A stretch of DNA of 64,000 nucleotides from positions 16,026,476 through 16,090,475 of the forward strand of contig OZ059894.1 in NCBI GenBank assembly GCA_964057225.1. The letters are read 5' to 3'. Below are positions 1-12,800 of this stretch, piece after piece. The translations under genes and the position numbers were made by a program. The notes under the pieces were generated by a model. It searched no databases, had not been told where the DNA came from, and saw only the letters and a program-made list of their open reading frames with translations. Position 1 is the stretch's first letter. Each line of letters starts with the position of its first letter. Origin of the DNA: Auanema rhodensis. Taxonomy: Eukaryota > Nematoda > Chromadorea > Rhabditida > Rhabditidae.

Positions 1-92
1 AAATTGGAGGAAATGTTACAAAGAAAGATGAGGAGGAAAATGGAAAAAACGCACCGAAGAAAGAAGATAATACAACCGCTTCTAACGTTTAA
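1..92 (+). CDS. Probable 3' end of a gene entering from the left (partial)
   Basis: Reading from base 3, the + strand is open for 29 codons and ends in TAA at 90-92. The encoded tail is acidic/basic and hydrophilic (many Lys, Glu, Asp and Asn, ending in TTASNV). That composition is normal for a protein C-terminus and unlike the AT-rich non-coding DNA that follows. No domain is visible and no splice site falls inside. Chance open frame is the main alternative, because only 92 bases are available. Confidence 0.35.
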   Translation, partial: IGGNVTKKDEEENGKNAPKKEDNTTASNV

Positions 93-1273
93 GAATGATA
101 AAATGAAAATATATAAGTCCATTAGTTTATGTGAATATAGTTAATTAATGAGGTATTCATTCTATTTTAGTAAATAAATGAATAAAGTAATTGGAGAAGG
201 AAAATTGAAAGAATTTGCTAGACGAAAGTAACGGAAAGAAGCTAATATGAGAATTTAGTTTAAACGGATAGAGTTAAGACAAATGAAGAGAGTATAAGAG
301 GTGGTAATACAGAGAGTAAAAAAGAAAGAAAAGTGGAAACATACATAGATGGTAATAGCAAAAGAGGAGACGAGTCAAATAGATGCAAAAAGACTATAAA
401 GTGCTAGAGACAACGTCCACATGAGGCAAGTGGACAATTAGGTTCTTGGTTCTGGTTGCTTGAATGAAGAAGTATTAGCGAAAGAAACAAGAAGGAACTT
501 CTGAATAAGTAAACATTGAAGTTCTAAATCGAAAAAGAGGTTTTTTTTGGGTCAAAATGGGTTAAAAACACATAAATAACGGCAAAATACTATTTCTGTA
601 TGTCGTTGTTCATGCATTTGTTGTTTTATTTAGTTCTCTCTTAACTTTCAACTCAAGTATGAAGAAATGAGGCAAAAAAATATAAAAATAGATTGTTATG
701 ACGTAAATAAAGTGCAGATAATCTTATCTATAAGAAGATTTTGAGTGTTCATATGATGTTACATTGAGAATGTCTTAAAAAGAAACTAAAAAAATGTGAT
801 ATTCTATGATAATCAAACGACATAATCGGTTTCGAATATCATTAGAAACTGATTTTAATATGTAATATAGTGATTGATTAATATATAAAATAGAAAAGAT
901 TCAAATAATAAATGAAAATAATAGAAATAAACTTATATTTCTCATTTAATTGCTATATGTATAACTATATATGGTATGTAGTATATATATAAATAATAAG
1001 ATAAAGTTCTATTGTAAAGGACATTTTTTATAATCCAAAATAAGTTTTTTTTTTTTTTAAATTATTTAATAACAAAGAGTAAGAAAAGATTTTGTGGTAA
1101 AAGAGTTAAAGCTCATCTCCATTTGATAAGATTGTACTATATTAAGAGAGAAAGAAAAACAAAAACTGAGGAAAATAATTTAAAGATCAAAGAAAAATCA
1201 ATGTTTTTCTTAAATGAAATATAATACATCTTTAATTTGATGTGTTGTTTTAACTTAATTTTCTGTTCAAATA

Positions 1274-1311
1274 GGGGAGGGGGAGAGAGAGGAGAGGCGG
1301 GGGGGGGGGGT
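1274..1311. repeat. G-rich run
   Basis: A stretch of G and A with runs of up to about ten G in a row, isolated in AT-rich DNA. It could in principle form a G-quadruplex on the + strand. No gene start lies close by. Confidence 0.7.
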
Positions 1312-2880
1312 GTTGTGAAAAGAAATTCAATATGAAAATCTTATATGAATCTTATACTTACAACAAATCACGTGAAAAGCTCAGAGATCGTTAAACAGTG
1401 TCAGAAGTTAGAAGATTCTTCTCTCAAATCTATCTATATATCTAATAGTCTCTTTGTTAGTCTCTTTCATTTATTTCAGTAATATGAAGGAAAATAGTTG
1501 TATATACTTCTGAGAACTCTCCTCAAATAGGAAATAGAAATGTTAACGAAGACCAGATTGCGGTACCAACTAAAAGTAAAAGATGGTCGATCTTTTCATC
1601 ATTTCTAATGATGTTACTGGCTTTTTCTTCTTTTCCTTCTTCGCATTTTCATCTTCTTTTCTCTTTTCAGTTGATGTGATGTTCAAAGCAAAGTTGTTGA
1701 CGAAAAAAGGGAGGAGACAAGTGTTGAGAAGGTCAAAAAGGTAATGGAAATGATCAATTTGACAATGACCTTCCTTTCCTTAACTCTTTTATAATAATGG
1801 CATAAAAGGAATAAACAAAGAATATATAAATAATAATAATAATTTATTTAATTATTTAAAAACTTAAAATATTTTTTAGAAAAAAATGTTTTTTTCCCTT
1901 TTCTTAATTATTATATTAGCACATATTGTAGGCCAAATAATGAATTAGATAATTTGAAATTCTAAAACATGTAGCATGATGTATGTAATTATTTTTAAAA
2001 ATTTTATAATTTTTTTCATAAAACACTTAAAAATTTTTGTATTTGAATGTAACTTTAATGGAAAATAGTTTGTATTATAAGATTAGCTAGGTGAAAAAGT
2101 CATAAATAAGATGGAAAACTTGCATTGACAATGGAACAGTGCTGTTCACAATTCTAAAGACTAAATTCCTTTTGCCATTTCTTGTGACAAAAATTGAAAG
2201 AAAAAGACAAAATATCAGAGAATTGAATAAGTTTGTGTGAGTTGAATGATAAGTAGAAGATTTTAAAGAAAATGCTGTAACATATTTAAACAAAATAACT
2301 TTATTATAATAAGATTATATGAATGAAAGTAATAATAATGATGTTGATGATGATGAATAGAGGGCAAATGGCTAAAGAAAACGTTCGGATTTGATGTTTG
2401 TTCGAAGTTTATTTGCTGATGAAAATATTTAAGATAACACCAGATGTAAACTATTCAAAGCATATGGAATTTATATAAATTTTTGAAAAAAAAATTGTTA
2501 AAGAACATGCAAATATTTAGAAAAAAAGGAAAATTCACTAAAATCTTCTATTTTTCATTGATAAAATTATACAAACATCATAGTTTTTATGATTAGAATT
2601 GAAACAAAGTTTGAACAAAATCATAAAAAAGGGATTATGACGTCAAATATTGAATTGATTATGCATATTATAAATCGTTAAAATATGTTTCTAGATCATC
2701 GACATGAAAATACATATAGTATTGAAAAGTTACAAGAAAATATTTAGAAAATGTTCTTTCAGATCACTAACAATAATATTAAAAATAAATATTTTTCTAG
2801 TTAAGAAGAAGATGAGATAAATAGTTAGATGTCAAACATGTTCTCTTCTATATACATACACAGATCTCTTTATATCTTTA

Positions 2881-2921
2881 TCTCTCTCTCTCTCTCTTTC
2901 TGTCTCTCTCTCTCTCTCTCT
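2881..2921. repeat. CT dinucleotide microsatellite
   Basis: About 40 bases of almost pure CT/TC repeats with a few interruptions. Confidence 0.9.
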
Positions 2922-4472
2922 TTTATTGTCATCTTCCTCTTTTTCTCTCCTTAATACACTTCTTTACTAACAATTCTTAATGGTTATTCTAACTGAAAGT
3001 TCATAAAAGCATCATGCTCTCAATATGAATTCTTATCTGAGAATACACACTTACCCCCATTCTCAGACTGTTTTTGACGTCAAACCATACCGTAAATAGA
3101 TGGAAATACTTCGAACTATGAAGAAAAAGACGAAAGATGAAAGAAGAAGAGAATGAGAATAGTGTTTCATTCACGAAAAAAAGAGGATGAAAATCCTATT
3201 TGGAAGAAAAATCTTTGTGGTTCGTGTATGTCTTCTGTCTATCTATCTATGTATGTGCGTGATGCGTATGTGTTTTTGTTCATTGAAATAGACGGCAATT
3301 ACAGATCATCGAATTAGTGGATAACAGCATGGCCATGTTGAAGACGACAACGACTACGATGATGAAGACGATGATGATGATGGTGGTAGTGGTGGACACA
3401 ATGACTGACAACGACGACGATAAAGGAACGACTTCACCTGATGACGCGGGTTGACTAACGATGACGATAACGACGACGTCGTCGCGACATCTGTCGTGCT
3501 TGATGTCTGACGATGTTGCTGATGCTTCAGCGCTAAATTGAATGCCTCTGACAATACATAGATGCACCATGTGAGAATCCAGTTATCCTTTTGATTCATG
3601 GCTTTTCTCATCCGAAGTCATAGATCATGTCAAGTATAAAATCAGCAACTGATAATACAGATTGACGTCAAAAGAAAATTTGATAAGATTAGAAGATTAC
3701 ATGTGACAAAACAACAAAAAATGAAAATGAAGAATGATGAATATCCGATATCTAGTAAAGATTTCAATAAGATATAGTTAACTATATGAAAAAGATTTAT
3801 ATCATATAATTAAGGATTTAACCCCCCTTTAATCATATAATTCTCATACATACATTTGATGTTTAAGAGAACAATAAAAGAAGAAAGTATAATGTTTGAT
3901 TTTCAGTACCTATCATTGAATTGACTATCATTTCAACCAACAAAAACTACATAAATTATAAAATTATGGTAACTATACGTTATAAATAAAAGAAAATGTA
4001 TACTATATATATATCTAAATATCTAAATATAAATACATTTACAACAATAACAACAATTCAAATATACCTAATATTTTATTATTTAAAAGAATATAAGGCA
4101 ATTTGTATACGCAATTCTTTCATTTTATTTGTTTTTTTTTAAATGAAAAATAAAAATGTTTCACTATCTATGCTTGAATCCATTTTTTTAAAATCAAATA
4201 TTGATTGATGTAATTGTAATTTTACAAACCTTTTTATATATGTAATTATAATTACTTGATGGAAATAAGATGACAAACTGATTATATTCAAAAAGTAACC
4301 AGAAACACGAAATTTCATGTGACATTATGTGTATTAATACGATAATATGTTAAGAATGTTTGATAATATGCATATATATATATCTATTTATATATTTATT
4401 TAAATATAATTTATATTAAAAACATAATCAAAAACATTTTTTTTAAACACAAATAATTATATAAAATTATAA

Positions 4473-5709
4473 TTATTCACCCGTATTGTAAATATATAAC
4501 CGTTTTGCATTAATTCTAGAACGTTGATGTGGTTGTAATTCTTCTTCTTCTTCATCATAATTCAAAAGATCATCACGTTTATCAGTTGTTTGTACTGATG
4601 CAACCTTAAATATAATATTATAAGTTTTTAAGAATGTTTAAAAACCTTAATCTGTGTCTGAGTTTGAGTCCATTTATTACGCATACGAGCTCTTTCTTCA
4701 AATTTTTCATTGAGAATTTGTCGTCTAAAATAATATATTTATATAATATATAATAAAATAAGTACATACTGTTGTTTTGGCATAAAACGCATCAACAACT
4801 TTTCTGCTCCTCCCATATTCTGACTAAACTGTTTGACAGCATCGCCATCTGAAATTCAAATAATGGATCATTTCATGTAGCGTGGCAATGACGAGAGTTC
4901 AATCTTTTCTATTTAAAATCAAAATTCGCAAAGATCGGTTGAAAATGAAAAATTCAAAAATCATATAAAAGAAGTTTTAAGGAAAAGTTATATGAAGTTA
5001 ATCAGATTCATACCTTGTGATATCTTTGTCGAATCACCTCTCTTTACATCACCATCTTCATTAGATGTAGCAATCTTTTTACAATCTTCAGCTAAAATAA
5101 GTTTTTATAAATGATCATATATTTAAGTTTATAATTAAGTTGAAACTTACCGCTAATATTCAAGTTGTTTTTGAAATCTTGCTCAATTGATTTTACAATT
5201 TTTGCAAATAATAATTCAAGTTGCATTTGAACAACATTAATAAACATAGAAACAATAGATAATCCACCCAAAATCAACATAAAGTTTACAACAGCAACCT
5301 TATGTGATGGTGTTATATCACCGAATCCTAAAATATTAATTATATTAATTATATTTAAATATAATATTAAATACCTATTGTTGTTAAAGAAATTAAAAAG
5401 AAATAGACTGATGTACCAAATGACCATTCTTCAAAATAAGCAAATACTGATGAACATAATCCAATCCAAAAGAATAATAAGAAGAATACAATTGAAAATG
5501 GCATTGGTTTAATTTCTTCTTCTTCACCTTTTTCATCTATATTTGTCTTACTATTACTTTCTATAAAACAGACACTCTGAAAAATAAAAATTTAATTATC
5601 TTAAGTTCATTGCTTTTTAAAATTTATTTTTGTTACAATCAGTTAATCATTATAAGTTTTATCAGGCATCAGAAGATATGTATGTTGGTTGGTTGGATGA
5701 AGAAACGGC

Positions 5710-5763
<54 letters not shown>

Positions 5764-7439
5764 GGGTGAAGACATTTGAAAATTAGTTTGAACAAGATCT
5801 AACAGCTGGCAAATTAATATGAATAGTGTGTGCATATAATCCATCACATTTCCATCTTATTTTCACTCAACCTCTCAAAAAACTGTGTGTAACACATCTT
5901 CTTATTGTGATGTCAATATCGAATTTGAAAAAGAAAAAAAGATAAGAGAAAGCCTTAATGATCATGAAAATTTTGATGATCATACATCTTTATTTCAATA
6001 TATATTTATTAATAAAAATAAATAAATAAAGATTCTTTTTTCTTTCAAATGATGTCGACGACGACGATGACGACGACGACAATGATGATGATGATGATAT
6101 AGATAAATAGATAAGAGTTTTGTTTTTACTTACATATATTTAGATAGTAAAGTGGATAAAGATTCAAAGAATGTTAAGACAATATTGAATTTTCAAAAAA
6201 AAATATAGTTAGTAGTAATAGTATTAGTATAAAAATTATATTAAAGGGGAAAAGAAATATTTCTTTTTTATTTTACATTTTCTGCTTATATTTCTCTCAA
6301 ATTTAAAGTTTTTCAACTGAAAAGATAAAATATTAGTTAACATTTCGTATGTTAGTTATCTATATGTTTTTAACTTGTTGTAGTAAAAAATCACGTTTAA
6401 ACAAATAAAACAACAAAGTATAAAGTATTCATTGTAAAATCTTTCAACTTTAAAAAGTTTTTAAACTTACATCATCATCTATTTCCTTTTTTGATTTTCT
6501 TCTACATTTAGATAACAATTTATCATTAATCCACATAAAAAATTTCAGAAGATATCCCTTCCATAAAACTTAAAAAAATTTTTTTTTCCAAAGAAAAAAA
6601 AAAGAAAAAAAGAACTTACAGTCAACCATTTCAAACATTAATGTTCCCCAATCATTTAAAATAGTAATAACAAGAGGAATGCCAAGAATTGCATATAACA
6701 CTGTAAAGATTCGTCCACCTACTGTCTGGGCAGCTATATCTCCATAACCTATTAAAATAAATATTTAATATAATTATTTATTATTTTATAATAAAAGTAA
6801 ATACCAATTGTTGTATAAACTGTTCCAGCATAGTATAATCCACCCCAGATAGTCCATTTACGTTCTTCTTTAAGTGTTGGCTTAGTATTCATAGCCTGAT
6901 CATATCGATCAATAGCTATTCGTAATCTTGTTTCCGAATAATCAGAAAGATTTGAATTAGCTACATATAATCCCTTTAATTGAAAAAAATTATTATTTTT
7001 TAATTTAGAGAGTAAAGCTTTACTTGAATCTTTTCAACTAAAATTTTCTTTGCAGCCACACTTTGTTGAAATGTCATTCGATTACCCTCTCGGATTAATA
7101 ATTCTTCATATGGTTGTTCCAAAGCACAAAATATAATAGCACCAAAATATGAATATAGTAACAGAACAATGAATAAAGCAAGATGTTGTAAACTATATTT
7201 GTGATAATGAACAACTACGAGATTCCAAAACATTCTGAAATTAAAAAAAAAGATTTATTATCCTTTTAGAATAAATAGAAATATAAAAAACACAGGAGAA
7301 AGGGTAATGATACTATACTTGATTGAAAAAGACGTTTGACATAAAAGGGAAGGAGGAGAGAGAGAGGTGGTATAAGGTGAGAGTAGATGAAAATGGAAAC
7401 TTACTCATTTTGGTCGAGTTTTTTATTTTTTCCAAACAT
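4473..7439 (-). CDS. Two-pore-domain (TWK family) potassium channel
   Basis: Eleven exons (7439-7405, 7234-7024, 6973-6805, 6748-6620, 6568-6471, 5576-5375, 5327-5151, 5091-5014, 4848-4770, 4724-4646, 4604-4473) join in frame to 462 residues. It is a plasma-membrane K+ leak channel: each subunit has two pore loops and two subunits make one pore. Visible are a first membrane segment at about residues 29-50, pore 1 with TTIGYGD (about 135-141), a second segment after it, a third at about 239-262, pore 2 with TTIGFGD (about 278-284), and a fourth at about 292-318. The cytosolic tail is charged, with a Glu run. Length and layout fit nematode TWK channels. The exact paralogue cannot be told by eye. 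Intron 5 (895 bp) carries a GA microsatellite. A short upstream frame ends next to the start codon (see findings). Confidence 0.95.
5711..5762. repeat. GA microsatellite inside the TWK channel intron
   Basis: About 50 bases of GA repeat, which read as CT in the sense of the channel gene. It lies in the long intron between the second membrane segment and the second pore half. Confidence 0.9.
6051..6098. repeat. GAC/GAT trinucleotide repeat in the TWK channel intron
   Basis: Tandem gacgac and gatgat units inside the same 895-bp intron. It is not part of any exon. Confidence 0.8.
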
Positions 7440-9863
7440 TTTAGTCGAAAAATGTTGAAAATGTTTTATTCATGCGGAGAATGAAGGAAATAATGAATGA
7501 ATATACTCTAGATGATTGGTGATGAATGTTTTTGTTCAACTTTTTAGAAGAAGTGTGAAGAAGAATAATGAATATTGTAGATTTTGATAATTAGAGGTTA
7601 CAAAGATATTCAAAACAGCTTTAATCATAAGAAAGATATTTATATATTTCTATGTAGTGTGAGAGAAATGACAAAAAAAATAATAAAAAAAGAAGATAAA
7701 AATAATGGTAAGAAGAACTTAAGAATTGAAAAACTGAAGAGAATTGAGGTTGAAATGCATGTGGCAGAGGGAGGTGTAGGAGGAAACAATAGGATAGAAA
7801 TATAAATATATTCTAGAATAAAGAGATTATCTAATAGTTAGAGAAAAACAGATAAACTATAACAAACATGAAATTAGAGAGTAACTAGGATGATATACAC
7901 TAAAAGTATGAAAGAGAAAGAGTATTGACTTTTAGATGCAAGATGGTGGTCTATATCAAAAACTGTGACAAGGACAAAAAGATTAAATTACATTGTAACG
8001 GATATATGATACTAGAATTTTAACTATTTTTAAATTATAACAATGTTTCAAGATCTTGCTTTATACTTTTCTTTCAAAACTTATCTAAGAACTTGAAGTA
8101 AGAGTAGACCTTGTTTCACAGTTCATTTGTACTGAATTCAGATATACTTTGTGTTGAAAAAAAAGTTTTTGAATGTTTTTTTTCTAAAATATTATACTTG
8201 AAAGTAATATCTTCATATGTTTAGAAAATTATTGTAAAGTAATTAAAAATTTGTAAATACGAATAGATTATGTGATTAAGTATTGAAAAGTTTGAAGATT
8301 TTATGAGATAAAGCTAACTTTTTGAAAACAGTTAAAAAGAATAATGGAGGAATGAGACCTGCTGTCTGACAAGTGTAGATGTGGAGGTGTAAAGTTTAAA
8401 AGAAAAATTGAAAAGAGGACAGAAATTAGTCAATTTCTATCATTTTCATTTTATTTTAAATAAAATTTGATCAAATAATTAATTAAAAATCAAAAAATTG
8501 TTTTAATTTTCAAAGTAATGTGTTTAAAAACTTGTGAAATGTCATTAAAATATTTTATTTATGTGAATAATGATATAAAGATTTATAATTTTCTTAACAA
8601 AATAAAATAAATCGAAATGAAATTAGTATAACCTATGAGAACAACAACTGAGCTCATCTTTCTCGACAGCTTAGTTGTCAAGATTTATAGATAATAGAAG
8701 AATTTTGTTTGATATGCTATGACTTCAATTCTTTTTGTTGTTTTTTTGACAAAGTTTTCAGAGAAAATTAGGTTTCTTTGTAAACAATTAGAAATATGAA
8801 ACAATTTTAATACTAATTATATAATAATATTATTATTATTAAAATATTATGATTTTTAAAATTATTAATTATAATAAATTTTAAAAAAAAATCTATTTTT
8901 CTTAAATAGTTGTTTCATTGTTTATTATATTTATATGTATGTATTTCATTTTTTATTATATGAATAATTAAGTTAAGTTATATTTTATTTATTTTATACA
9001 GTATACTAAGGATATACTATAATAAATAATCTCTTTATCTCTTCTTCTCTCTGAAGCTCTTAAAGAAGAAGGCGGGAACTTTGAAGCCAGTAAATCAACT
9101 CTGTTAAATTAGATTCAACGATGTGCAGGTGAGGAAGAACTTGATCAGGTGAAGCAGAATCTTGGAAAGTTGAAACCAGGATATAGGAAATGAAATGTGT
9201 GTTCAAAATGCACTGAACATCATCTGAACACTTTTGTGTTTTTTTTGTTTGAGAACTTTCTTAGTGTGTAAGATTACTCTGAAAGTTCACACATCTCCAT
9301 TATGAGTCATATGTTGATTATTTTATAATAAATTTAAAAAAATATATTTATATATTATATATTAATAAATAAAAATAAAATAGAAATTTAACAATTTTAT
9401 TTTTTATTTAATATAAATAAATCTTATTTATGTATTATATATTCATAAAAATCAATTGCACTTCCAAAAAAAAAGAAGAAGAAAAAGAAAAAAAAACATA
9501 TAATAGATACAATAAAACAAAAAATTATGAAGACAATTCTATAAGATGAACCCACATATAAACTGAGAACAGGATGTTTCAAAAACTTTCAAATAGAAGT
9601 TAAGTAACTATTTGAAATATAATTGTCTTTAAAACTTTTGACTGAGCATGGAATGAAGACATTTTGTTATATAAACTATATATTACATAACTTTAAAAAT
9701 TGATTTTAAAATCATTCTATCTACATTCATAACTGTTTTATCAGCTTAATTAGCAATTAAGCTATTAATTATATGATATATGATAAATATAATTAACAAA
9801 CAATAAAAAAACATAATGAAAAACAGGCAATGAAGAATGACAAAGGTAGCACAGATTTTAGAT
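7440..9863. other. Intergenic region between TWK channel and MAX-1-like gene
   Basis: This is upstream of the TWK channel and downstream of the MAX-1-like gene. The first few hundred bases should hold the channel promoter, but no TATA box is obvious. A candidate pair of small + strand exons at about 9040-9193 is described under findings. The rest is AT-rich and featureless. Confidence 0.5.
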
Positions 9864-12800
9864 TTATTTCGAGACCTTCCAAACAAGCTTTTGACATCGA
9901 ATATATTCGGCTAAGTGAAGTGTAAGCTGAAATTAATGAAAATTTAAATGAAAATTCGAAAAGATTTCAAATAATTACCGTATCAATGATAGTTTTATCC
10001 ATTGTAAACGTTATACGTTCTTTTGGTGTTTCTTCTGGATGAGATTCAGCTGGAAGTTGTCGATCTATCATTAACATGAAATCATTATGAAAAGCTCCAA
10101 AAGAAGTTAAGCGATGATAAGCAATTGTACGTATAACATCCTTAAATATAAATTATAAAATATATAAATTATATAAAAACTCACAAAGTGTCTTTGATCA
10201 ATAATATGAATGGCTGTATCAGATAATGATAAATAAACTTTTTTATCATTACAAGTTCTCATACCACCACTGTATATATCACTACCAAATAATGACCATT
10301 TTCTCATAACCTATAATTATTATAATAATTATATAAATATATTTATATATTTATAAAACCTGTAATATAACCCGTATTGATTCAGCTTCAGTCATTCCAG
10401 AATATTCATTCCAGTTTGTTAGTATAGATGCTCTAAAATATAAAAAATATAAATAAAATGTATAATTATAATAATAATTAATATAAATAAAATAAATATT
10501 AACTTACTTAAGTGACTTAATACATGCTACATCTAACATTTTTGTTGGATAGAAATTAGTAGTAATAAAAGTAAATTGTTCATCTGTTAAATATTCTGTT
10601 GAATCTCCGAATGATAACTGAAATCAAAGTTTTTTCATAAAAAATTGTTGAAACTATTTGAAATTTTGTCTTCTCATTTCCCCCTCTTCTATACTTACCT
10701 GAGCATATAATGCTGCTAATTGATCAGCTAATTGATTGCTTACGGGCATTTTACCGGCTACAAGCTCATCAGCCATTCGCCAGACTAAGAAGGATCGTTC
10801 GATAGGAGTTTCTGTTGATACAAGATGATTCCAATAATGACGTTGACGTAGACATAATGTTGCAGCACAATCAGTTGCAACACGTCCTCGAAGTACATCG
10901 CGATGTCGCTGTTCCCAGATACTGAGTGCATCACATACCTAAAGTACACAAATTATAAACAACTATTTGAATGTAAGTTCTTAAGATTATCTTCTTATAT
11001 CTAACCTTTTGTTTTCCTTTTAATAATTGAAGACCTTTGGTTGTAGGATCATCAATATACAAAGCATATCCAGATAAAAGTGCTGGTCTCATTCCTAATT
11101 TTAAGCACAACGATGACAAACATTGTCCAATTTCTGTTGAGCCATCAAATTCCACAACCTTAATTATATTAAATATTATAATTATAATAAATGAATTTAC
11201 TTGATATTGATGATTTGGTAATCGAACAGATATTGAATGTGGAAATTTTGTTGTAGTTGGATCTCTTGTCAGTACAGATGTTACTTCCATTTTACTAGGA
11301 CCTTCACTTCGAACACCCATACGTAGACATCGATCTAATGCAGCTTTACAATATCCAGCCATATTACCTTCATCAGAACTGAAATTTAAATTTTAAAAAT
11401 AAAAACTTTAAAGGAAAAAATACTTTTTAATCATCCACCGTGATACATGTTTCTTTAAAAGCCATAACAATGCATATTGCTTCGGTAAAAACAGAGAAAG
11501 AGCTAAAGCCATCAGTTTCCAGCCTTGTAATCCGTATGGCATTGAACAACTTGTTAAACGAATTAATTGAGCATAAAATTCATTTTTTAAGAAATCATTC
11601 TGAAAATTATTGATTTCATATATTTAAATAAAATTAAAATAATTTACTTGTACAGTTGTGGATAAGATGTTTTGGGCCAAATCGATATGATATTGGACTG
11701 CAGTTGGTCTCATAAGTACCGAAACAAATAATAAGCAAGCCTAAAATTAACAAAATAAGAATATATAGTTATAAGCATATATAGTTAATTACCTTAGAAA
11801 TTTCAAGAGTTTTTTTCTTTTCTCCTTCTTCAACTGATGTTAAAGGATCTTTTGGATTATCATCACATGAAGCCAGAAGTATATCTTTCCATAACGGTGA
11901 ATCAGGATCTGCGCCTTCTGCCAGCATCCGTTGAACAAGAACCTCAAATGGAGTTCCAAATAATGAAGCATCTCCCGCTGCAGCTCGAAGAAAGTATAGC
12001 CATTTTTCTTTTTCTTCAGCTGCTTTCAATATTAAATATACAGGATCTTCATTAGCAATCTGAATAAAGAATTATGTTTAAAAATAAAAATTAAACTTAA
12101 TTACCTCTAAGCATATACTGTAATTATCTTTTTTAAGTTGAACAACTGATGGAGCATGTTCATCCAATTGTTGCTCATCACTACTACCACTATATTCATC
12201 AGATGATGCTTTCATCTTATCCGAAACACGAGCACCTTGTAGATACAAAAAAGCTGATGGAACCTTTAATCAAATATTAGCAAATAGTCTTTGAAATATA
12301 TAAATCTTACCGTATCTTCAGGATTTTTAAAGAACATAAGCTTATGATTAACAAGAGCAGCAAAAATCTTTCTGGAGTGACCACATCGTACCCTTGTCAT
12401 CCAACCACTGATTGAAGCATCTAGTGGCGCGCTTCGGCTAGCTAAATCACGTAGAGTGGCTCCTGAAAATGAATAAAGTATATAATTATATATTATACAA
12501 ATTATACAAATTATACAAATTATAATCCAAAAATTATGTAACAAACCTTTTACAGCAGCCGAGAGAATAGCAACCCATTCTTGAGTTGTTCTTTCACTAT
12601 CTGTCATATACTGATATTTTCCAGTTCCGGTTATAATCTAGAAAATAAATATTTGTTTTGATAAATGATAACATCTAAAAATACTTGAAAAGCATATGAA
12701 CATCCTTGTTGTTGGATTTTAGTCACAGATTTAATATCTGATATTTGTAACCTCATAACAGGCTCTTCTTCACGAGAAGCATTTTTCTAGAAAAAAAAAA

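Larger units (their letters stand above)
93..4472. other. Intergenic region, no gene recognised
   Basis: AT-rich DNA with simple repeats only: a G-rich run near 1274-1311, a CT tract at about 2881-2921, and a GAT/GAC/GGT trinucleotide-rich patch at about 3345-3490. The open frames over the trinucleotide patch are low-complexity in every frame and lack splice context. I see no exon with a convincing start, stop and junctions. Confidence 0.6.

Noticed and set aside
3280-3611. Overlapping open frames of 85-96 codons on the - strand
   Set aside because: They lie over GAT/GAC/GGT trinucleotide repeats, are low-complexity in every frame, and lack start or splice context.
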